From contig JAPLGV010000496.1 of NCBI GenBank assembly GCA_026389975.1, positions 1-12,068 of the forward strand: a DNA stretch of 12,068 nucleotides. The letters run 5' to 3'. Numbering within the stretch: position 1 is the stretch's first letter; every line of letters starts with the position of its first letter. Source of the stretch: Chloroflexota bacterium. GTDB taxonomy: Bacteria > Chloroflexota > Anaerolineae > Anaerolineales > Villigracilaceae. Under the pieces are notes generated by a model. That model had not been told where the DNA came from. It searched no databases and saw nothing but the letters and a program-made list of their open reading frames with translations. Shown piece by piece: positions 1 through 5,296 of the stretch. Made by a program: the position numbers and the translations under genes.

Positions 1-424
1 TGCAGGTGAGAACGCGAAGGGGGGAATTACCTTGAAAACTTCGTATTTATTCGTGTCCTTCGTGGAAAAAGATTTTTCCATCTTCGCGATCTTCGCCTCT
101 TCGCGGTGAATCTTTTGGTTGCGGCTGGAAGCCGCGCTATGAGGATGCTGAATAAATATGGAACTTGAAAATGTCCGCTAACTTAAGTTTGCAAGTGGGC
201 TATTGTATCCACGCTGAACCAGCCAAAAAAACCTGCATTAGAGAGAGTGAACTAAAGAACCCATGAGTCCACTGCAAAAAGGTCTTTAACACGAAGGACA
301 CGACGTACACAAAGGATAAGTGATGAAGGCTTTTCCTTCGTGACCTTTGTGTTTAGATGGTTTTTGCACTAGAGTCATTTATGCAAGAAGCAGTAGAAAC
401 GCTTTGCAGATCTCTCGCTGTGGG
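1..424. repeat. Gene-free left end with short interspersed repeat modules
   Basis: No convincing coding region is seen here; the open frame on the plus strand from 357 is the antisense image of a Thr/Pro-rich coding tail. The DNA is a patchwork of low-complexity modules: variants of TTCGTGTCCTTCGTGG and CTTCGCGATCTTCGCC (about 50-115), and ACACGAAGGACACGA-like units in one orientation (288-315) and in the other (335-353). Small palindromes include an 8-bp arm pair at 63-70/73-80 with a 2-nt loop and GCGGCT/AGCCGC at 121-126/130-135. It lies downstream of the LCP gene. No clear terminator with a U-tract is visible. Confidence 0.6.
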
Positions 425-664
425 TCAGGGGGTGGGGATTGGCGTGTCAGGTGCAGGAGGGATGCTGGGTGTCATTTCTGCAGGCAGCGGCGTGGTTGTC
501 TCTAATGGGGTATTCGTGGGTGTAGGGGTTTCAGTCCAGGTTGGGCTGGGAGTGTCCGTGGGGGTGGGGGTCGCGGGAGGCGTTGGGGAGGCGGTCAGCT
601 CCGCTTCGAGAGTGAGGACAAGATCGGAGCGGGAGGCTGGAGTGAGCAGAAACTCCAGTGGGGG
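425..664 (-). other. Out-of-frame natural C-terminal tail of the LCP gene
   Basis: Reading one frame over from the homopolymer at 660-664 gives 77 residues: LEFLLTPASRSDLVLTLEAE, which fits the usual end of an LCP protein, then a Thr/Pro repeat tail (PTPTDTPSPTWTETPTPTNT) ending at the TGA at 425-427. The composition matches the N-terminal Thr/Pro spacer of the same gene, so this is the original 3' end separated by an indel, not a new gene. Whether the indel is real or a sequencing error cannot be told from the sequence alone. Confidence 0.8.
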
Positions 665-1637
665 CAGTGTTCCAGGGGATCACCTGCTCCCATCCGATTT
701 GAGAGGAGTGCACTCTACTATCGTCTCCGAATTCCAGCGCCAGCGGGATATAACTGATCAAATCGGGCAGAGTCATACTCGTCACAATGCTGGATTGATA
801 TTTATCATACCACTCAGATAGATGAACCAGATTACCCTCTCTCAGCAGGGTTCTGGTCAGGGCGTGGATCATCTCCTGTTGGCGCCGGTTGCGGTCGATG
901 TCGCTGCTGCCTGTGCGCGTGCGCACAAAGCACAGCGCCTGAAAACCATTAAAATGAAGGTCGCCGGCCGGGATATCACCACACCACTCATCCTTAACCG
1001 GCGTGGATATCGTGATATCAATACCTCCCAAATCGTCAATAAAACGACTGAAATCGTTCAGGTGTACCAGCAGCCAATCCTCTGGAACCAGGTTGAAGTT
1101 GTATTCGAGCGTGAGCAGGAGCAGCTCAATGCCGCCGAGCGGGTAAGCCAGGTTGATCCTTTCCATGCTGTATCCCGGGATATATACAAACAGATCGCGG
1201 GGGATGGAAAGCAGGCTGGCTTTGGCCAGTTCCGGGTTGTAGAGCAGCAGGATGATCGTGTCGGTTCGACCGACAAAAGGTGAGTCGCTGTCCGTGCCTA
1301 AAAGAAGGGTTACTTTAATCTCAGGAGGCAGTTGGACCCCGCGAAACGGTGGCGGGATTGCGGTTACGGTCGGAGTGGTGGGCGCGGGATAACCTTCCCA
1401 GGCCGGGGGCGTGCTGGTCAGGCTAGGCGTAGGAGTCTGTCGGGGAGGCGTGGCGGTTAAGGAATTCATCCCCAGAAGAGTGGGGGAGGGCATCAACGCG
1501 GCAGAAGGGCTGCCTCCAAGCTGGTCTGCTGGAGAAGTGCGATTGCATGCCGCCAGGAAAGCAAGGGAACAGGCAATTCCCAGACCAAGATAAAAGATCC
1601 GTTGCCAGGGCTTCGCGTTATTCAAGACAAAAGTCAT
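531..1637 (-). CDS. LytR-CpsA-Psr (LCP) family lipoprotein, C-terminus frameshifted
   Basis: Likely a membrane-anchored LCP enzyme; this family transfers polyprenyl-phosphate-linked glycopolymers to the cell wall or an equivalent acceptor outside the membrane. The ATG at 1635-1637 follows GGAGG at a 4-nt spacing. Residues 12-31 form a lipoprotein signal ending in the lipobox LAAC (Cys31). Residues 40-100 are a Thr/Pro/Ser-rich spacer. The LCP domain covers about 107-270: GTDSD (114-118), RTDTI (124-128), SIPRD (144-148), INLAYPLGG (161-169), DDLGGIDI (201-208) and the FNGFQALCFVRTR...DIDRNRRQQ signature (229-254). The last 42 or so residues (from about 327) are unlike the family and rich in His, Arg and Ser. 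Dropping one base from the C5 run at 660-664 restores a normal end, giving a protein of about 402 residues. Family assignment is firm; the substrate is unknown. Confidence 0.88.
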   Translation of the reverse strand: MTFVLNNAKPWQRIFYLGLGIACSLAFLAACNRTSPADQLGGSPSAALMPSPTLLGMNSLTATPPRQTPTPSLTSTPPAWEGYPAPTTPTVTAIPPPFRGVQLPPEIKVTLLLGTDSDSPFVGRTDTIILLLYNPELAKASLLSIPRDLFVYIPGYSMERINLAYPLGGIELLLLTLEYNFNLVPEDWLLVHLNDFSRFIDDLGGIDITISTPVKDEWCGDIPAGDLHFNGFQALCFVRTRTGSSDIDRNRRQQEMIHALTRTLLREGNLVHLSEWYDKYQSSIVTSMTLPDLISYIPLALEFGDDSRVHSSQIGWEQVIPWNTAPTGVSAHSSLPLRSCPHSRSGADRLPNASRDPHPHGHSQPNLD

Positions 1638-1670
1638 CCAACCTCCATAAGGGTTTCGGCAGCAATTCTC

Positions 1671-1676
1671 ATTATA
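1671..1676 (-). promoter_or_regulatory. Candidate -10 box for the LCP gene
   Basis: A perfect TATAAT on the minus strand. Transcription would start about 27 nt before the ATG at 1637, leaving room for the GGAGG ribosome site at 1642-1646. The hexamer 17 nt upstream is GTGCAA, a poor -35, so the promoter call rests on the -10 and its spacing. Confidence 0.5.
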
Positions 1677-1805
1677 GGTTTACCGCTCAACATTTGCACG
1701 ATCCGCGAGAATCTTTGGGTTCGTGTCGCTGCGACATCGTCCCCTATTCTTGGGGGAGCCATTCTTCCCTGGCACCGCCCGCCATATCATCCCCACAGGG
1801 GGCAC

Positions 1806-1853
1806 CGTCCCGCTGTCCTTCCGGCGGAACGTCCCGGTGTCCTTCCGGGAGAG
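1806..1853. repeat. 24-bp direct repeat pair in the divergent intergenic region
   Basis: Two adjacent degenerate copies, CGTCCCGCTGTCCTTCCGGC... (1806-1829) and CGTCCCGGTGTCCTTCCGGG... (1830-1853), each 24 bp. They lie between the LCP promoter and the MFS gene. The sequence differs from the 20-bp GGAACCGGGACTACC family further right. The rest of 1677-1987 shows no coding region and no clear regulatory site. Confidence 0.65.
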
Positions 1854-2035
1854 GGCAGGTGTGGCGAAGAAAACCCAGTCCTTGTTGTGAATAAAACTAA
1901 ATAAGTATACAGCCTTTACACAGGCTACTACACGGAGAAACCCAATTCACGTTTTCTGGTAGAGAAGATACCCAAGTCTAGAAGAAAGTGGCGGCGAAGT
2001 TCAAACATCATTTACTCCACCCCGTGCCCCATCCG

Positions 2036-2122
2036 GGAACCGGGACTACCCCGCAGGAACCGGGACTACCGCCCCGTGTCCCGTGCGGGAACCGGGACTA
2101 CTCCGCAGGAACCGGGACTACC
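2036..2122 (+). repeat. 20-bp minisatellite (GGAACCGGGACTACC family) upstream of the MFS gene
   Basis: Four copies of GGAACCGGGACTAC[C/T] start at 2036, 2056, 2088 and 2108. Copies 1-2 and 3-4 are spaced exactly 20 bp, with a 12-bp extra segment (CCCCGTGTCCCG-like) between the pairs. The lead-in CCCGTGCCCC at 2021-2030 also occurs beside the copies inside hypF, so these arrays share a composite structure. The array ends four bases before the candidate -10 of the MFS gene, and the frame through it is open and joined to that gene. Confidence 0.9.
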
Positions 2123-2125
2123 GCA

Positions 2126-2131
2126 TATTAT
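2126..2131 (+). promoter_or_regulatory. Candidate -10 box for a leaderless MFS transcript
   Basis: TATTAT lies exactly 6 nt before the ATG at 2138, and no Shine-Dalgarno sequence is present between the repeat array and the ATG. This spacing would put the transcription start at the A of the ATG. No good -35 is seen, because the corresponding position falls in the repeat array. Confidence 0.35.
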
Positions 2132-2137
2132 TCGATA

Positions 2138-3427
2138 ATGTTGATTATAATCAACCCCGTGCTTTCCATCCGTCGTTTCTTCAACAATCCGGCCATTCCT
2201 CAGGAATATCGGCGCAATTTCATCCACCTGTATTTCGACATCGCCTGGTTTGGCATTCTAAGCGGCAGTGCGATCAGTTTCTTAAACGTATATGCTGCCC
2301 GCCTGGGAGCCAGCGGTTTCCAAATTGGCCTTCTTGGGGCGATGCCAGCCGTGGTCAGTCTGTTTCTATCCATACCGGCCGGGAACTGGCTGCAAAAGCG
2401 ACCAGTGGGCAAGGCGGTCTTCTGGGCGGCTGTGCTTTCCCGCCTCGGGTATTTTCTATGGATTCCCCTGCCGTGGCTGTTTGGGAATCAGGGCCAAATC
2501 TGGGCACTCGCCATTATCACATTGGCAATGGGCATCCCGATGTGCGGGTTGAGTGTCGGCTTCAATGCCTTGTTCGCGGCAGCCGTCCCGGCCGAATGGC
2601 GCGCTTCCGTGGTGGGCGTCCGGAACGTTGTGCTGTCGCTTACTTTCATAATTGCATCGCTCGGAACTGGCTATATCCTCGACCATCTGCGCTTTCCGCT
2701 CGGATACCAGGTCATCTTTGGGATCGGGTTCCTGAGCGCAGCGATGAGCACCTTCCACCTGTTCTTCGTCCGACCGCACACAGAGCCCGTTGCCGCAGCA
2801 GTCCCGGACCTAAATATCGTTCCGGATTTGGAAGAAAAGAATCACCGCCCCGGCTTGCGTACCACCCTTCGTCTTGACATCTGGCGCACACCCTACCGGA
2901 AAATCCTGCTGGTGCTTCTGGGCTTCCACCTGGCTCAGTACCTTTCCGTTCCGCTTTTCGCGCTCTATTCCGTCAACGAACTGCATCTGACTGATGCCAA
3001 TATCGGATTCGGCACGGCGCTCTTTTACCTGACGGTCCTGCTCGGTTCAACCCAACTCAGCCGCCTGGAACACAAAGTTGGGAATCACAAGCTGACCGGA
3101 TGGGGCGTGGTCGGGATGAGTATTTACCCGATCGCCCTGGCGCTCTCGCATAACGCATTGCAATATTACCTGCTCTCAATCACCGGTGGGTTTGCCTGGG
3201 CGCTGGTCGGTGGAGCCTATGCCAACTATCTGCTGGAACGCATCCCGGAAGACGACCGCCCCTCGCATCTGGCCTGGTACAATATCATTCTGAACGCAGC
3301 TGTGCTCATCGGCTCAATGGCAGGACCATTCCTGGCCGGGTACATCGGGATAGGCGTGGCCCTGATCGTCTTCGGTGCGCTGCGCTTGCTGGCAGGAATT
3401 GCGATCCTGCGCTGGGGTAATCAGTGA
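2138..3427 (+). CDS. Major facilitator superfamily (MFS) transporter
   Basis: A 429-residue polytopic inner-membrane protein, expected to move a small solute by a proton- or solute-coupled mechanism; the substrate cannot be read from sequence. About 12 hydrophobic helices in two halves are visible, joined by a hydrophilic loop (about residues 205-240, EPVAAAVPDLNIVPDLEEKN). The loop after the second helix carries a weak MFS motif A-like stretch (PAGNWLQKRPVGKA). I chose the ATG at 2138 because the protein from there starts like a normal cytoplasmic N-terminus. The frame is open back to a GTG at 1988, but those 50 codons are mainly translated repeat (GTGTTPQEPGLP). It is the first gene of a tight cluster: the PlsY-like gene starts 22 bp after its stop. 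It could be an efflux pump or a sugar transporter. Confidence 0.82.
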   Translation: MLIIINPVLSIRRFFNNPAIPQEYRRNFIHLYFDIAWFGILSGSAISFLNVYAARLGASGFQIGLLGAMPAVVSLFLSIPAGNWLQKRPVGKAVFWAAVLSRLGYFLWIPLPWLFGNQGQIWALAIITLAMGIPMCGLSVGFNALFAAAVPAEWRASVVGVRNVVLSLTFIIASLGTGYILDHLRFPLGYQVIFGIGFLSAAMSTFHLFFVRPHTEPVAAAVPDLNIVPDLEEKNHRPGLRTTLRLDIWRTPYRKILLVLLGFHLAQYLSVPLFALYSVNELHLTDANIGFGTALFYLTVLLGSTQLSRLEHKVGNHKLTGWGVVGMSIYPIALALSHNALQYYLLSITGGFAWALVGGAYANYLLERIPEDDRPSHLAWYNIILNAAVLIGSMAGPFLAGYIGIGVALIVFGALRLLAGIAILRWGNQ

Positions 3428-3449
3428 TAAGATAAACGCGGAGACTGGC

Positions 3450-4031
3450 ATGGCACTCTCAACCCTGTTCATCCTGGTCGCCTCGTACCTGATCGGGGCG
3501 TTCCCCACCGCGTATCTGATCGGACGCCGCCGCGGCATCAATCTTCGTGAGGCTGGCGATGGCAATCTTGGCGGTCTCAATACGTTTCGCGTCTTGGGCC
3601 GGAAACCTGCTCTCCTAGTGAGCATCGTGGATATTGGAAAGGGAGCACTCGCTGCCTGGCTGGCACACATGCTCTCAGGCAGTGACGTTGTCCCTTATCT
3701 CGCGGCTTTGGCCTCTGCACTTGGGCACGATTTCTCAATCTACATTCATTTTCAGGGCGGCCAGGGCATGGGTTCCATCCTGGGCAGCCTGATCTACATG
3801 CACCCGATTGAAACCCTGCTGGGCGTTGGGCTGTTTCTACTTTGCTATCTGCTCTTCCACAACTGGGACGCCGCCTGGGTCGTTGGCATGGTCACCATCA
3901 TCGGCTCAGTCTGGTACCTGGGCTATCCACTCTGGGAGATTGGACTCATCGTCGTCCTGATCGTGACCATCGGAATCAAGAAGTGGATTGATTTGCCGTT
4001 GGCGCGCCGCCTCCACGAACAGCATCCATAA
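3450..4031 (+). CDS. plsY: PlsY-family membrane protein (glycerol-3-phosphate acyltransferase-like), divergent
   Basis: A 193-residue integral membrane protein of the PlsY family, which uses acyl-phosphate to acylate glycerol 3-phosphate in the first step of phospholipid synthesis. The ATG at 3450 has GGAG six bases upstream; an open frame back to 3375 only overlaps the MFS gene. The N-terminal signature is clear (YLIGAFPTAYLIGR, residues 12-25). Motif 1 appears as GDGNLGGLNTFRVLG instead of the usual SGNxGATNxxRxLG. Motif 2 appears as GHDFSIYIHFQGGQGMGS, where the usual GGKG lysine is Gln. The C-terminal RHxxNI motif is not evident; the protein ends in a basic tail (PLARRLHEQHP). These changes leave open whether it is an active acyltransferase or a paralogue with another role. 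It sits between the MFS gene (22-bp gap) and smpB (13-bp gap). Confidence 0.75.
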   Translation: MALSTLFILVASYLIGAFPTAYLIGRRRGINLREAGDGNLGGLNTFRVLGRKPALLVSIVDIGKGALAAWLAHMLSGSDVVPYLAALASALGHDFSIYIHFQGGQGMGSILGSLIYMHPIETLLGVGLFLLCYLLFHNWDAAWVVGMVTIIGSVWYLGYPLWEIGLIVVLIVTIGIKKWIDLPLARRLHEQHP

Positions 4032-4044
4032 ACGAGAATGATTG

Positions 4045-4491
4045 ATGAACGTCAAATCCGTTGCCACCAACCGCAAAGCCGGTTTTGAATATTTTCTCTT
4101 CGAACGTTTCGAGGCTGGACTGGCACTGAAGGGCAGCGAAATCAAATCCATTCGCGCCGGTCAGATCAGCCTGGCAGAAGCCTACGTCCGCGTGGACGAC
4201 ACACGCGGCGCCTTTCTTATGGAAGCGCACATCGCCCCGTATGAACAGGCCAACCGCTTCAACCATGACCCGAAACGGGCCCGCCGCCTGCTGCTCCATA
4301 AGAGAGAGATTCGCGAACTGTGGGATGCTGTCCGTCAGAAGGGCATGACGATCGTGCCGATACGCGTCTATTTTAAAGACGGCCGCGCCAAACTCGAAAT
4401 TGCCATCGCCAAGGGCAAGAAATTACACGATAAACGCGAAGCCATTGCCAGGCGAGACGCTGAACGCGAAATGGATCGGGAAGCGCGCTAA
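4045..4491 (+). CDS. smpB: SsrA (tmRNA)-binding protein SmpB
   Basis: SmpB binds tmRNA and takes it to ribosomes stalled on broken mRNAs for trans-translation. The 148-residue product has the standard features: NRKAGFEYFLFERFEAGLAL, the GSEIKSIRAGQISLAEAYV core, HIAPYEQANRFNHDP, RARRLLLHKREI, and the basic C-terminal tail KGKKLHDKREAIARRDAERE that inserts into the ribosomal mRNA channel. Length is within the usual 145-165. I start at the ATG at 4045, which fits the family N-terminus; a TTG one codon earlier is also possible. The ribosome site is weak (GAG about 8 nt upstream). It is the last gene of the plus-strand cluster and converges on hypF with only 22 bp between stops. No ssrA gene is seen in the window. 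Confidence 0.97.
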   Translation: MNVKSVATNRKAGFEYFLFERFEAGLALKGSEIKSIRAGQISLAEAYVRVDDTRGAFLMEAHIAPYEQANRFNHDPKRARRLLLHKREIRELWDAVRQKGMTIVPIRVYFKDGRAKLEIAIAKGKKLHDKREAIARRDAEREMDREAR

Positions 4492-4513
4492 ATAGTCCGT
4501 TTGTTTAGCCGCT

Positions 4514-5296
4514 TTATAATCTGGCAGCGCCCACCAGAGCCTGTCCTAACGAGAGGCCTCCATCATTCGCCGGGATTTGGCGTTGAATATAAATCACAAA
4601 ACCATCCTCACGCAGCCCTCGCACTGCACGTTCCAATAGAGCCATATTCTGCCAGACTCCCCCACTTAACGCAATTTCTTTCAGGCCAGTTTCACGCCTG
4701 ATTTGCCCGCACGCCCGGCGGACCATATCCGCTACACCATTATGGAAACGCGCTGACACTACGCAGGGACGGGCTCCGCTGTGGATGTCTGCCAGCAGGG
4801 CAGTAATGGCCGGCCGGGCATCCACCGTCTCGTTCTGGACCTCGAACCGGTATGCGCCCGATTCGGTTTTGTCCAAGGCTGACTCGAATTCAATCGCCGC
4901 CTGCGCCTCGTAGTTGACTTTTTGCCGCACCCCCGCCAGCGCCGCAGCCGCGTCGAAAAGGCGGCCCAGGCTGGAGGTCTGAGGAGTATTCAGGCCGCGC
5001 TCCAACTGGACACGCAGCGCCATACGGTCCTCGTAGCATAGTTCCCGCACAGGAGCGAGTTCTTCATCCCATTCCAACCCCAGCGACCAGAGCAATGCAA
5101 GCGCCGTACGCGCCGGGCGTTTAATCGCTGCATCGCCGCCGGGGAGCGGAAAATAAGCCAGGTGGAATTTGCGCTCGTACCCGGCGTAATCAGCCACCAA
5201 AAACTCCCCGCCCCAGATGGCCCCGTCATCGCCATAACCTGTCCCATCGAAAGCCAGGCCAATGACCGGGCGGCTGCCGTCCATTCCGTTATCGGC
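4514..5296 (-). pseudogene. hypF: hypF 3' part: Kae1-like carbamoyltransferase domain, separated by a deletion/frameshift
   Basis: This frame holds the last 260 residues of HypF: VIGLAFDGTGYGDDGAIWGG, EFLVADYAGY, PLPGGDAAIKRPARTAL, TSSLGRLFDAAAAL, NYEAQAAIEFE, SGGVWQNMALL and the closing ANDGGLSLGQALVGAARL, all typical of the carbamoyltransferase domain that makes the thiocarbamate/cyanide precursor on HypE. It follows the 5' part one frame over, joining at about 5289-5296. The segment that should sit at the join, the VQHHHAHIA-type metal-binding motif, is absent. An ATG at 5284 could start translation internally, but no ribosome site supports that. The domain itself looks undamaged downstream of the join, which points to a recent lesion or an assembly error. 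Confidence 0.85.

Noticed and set aside
63..80. TGGAAAAA/TTTTTCCA palindrome as a transcription terminator
   Set aside because: AT-rich stem with a 2-nt loop and no following T-tract; it is embedded in a repeat module and no gene ends close to it.
357..821. Plus-strand open frame rich in Val and Gly (VGVGVSVQVGLGVSVGVGVA)
   Set aside because: It is the antisense image of the Thr/Pro-rich coding tail and 3' part of the LCP gene; the low-complexity composition is explained by that.
2036..2122. CRISPR-like array
   Set aside because: The period is 20 bp with spacers of about 5 bp and only four copies; no unique spacers and no cas genes.
4487..4509. GCTAAA/TTTAGC stem between the smpB and hypF stops as a two-way terminator
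   Set aside because: Only 6 AT-leaning base pairs with an 11-nt loop and no T-run on either side; too weak to call.
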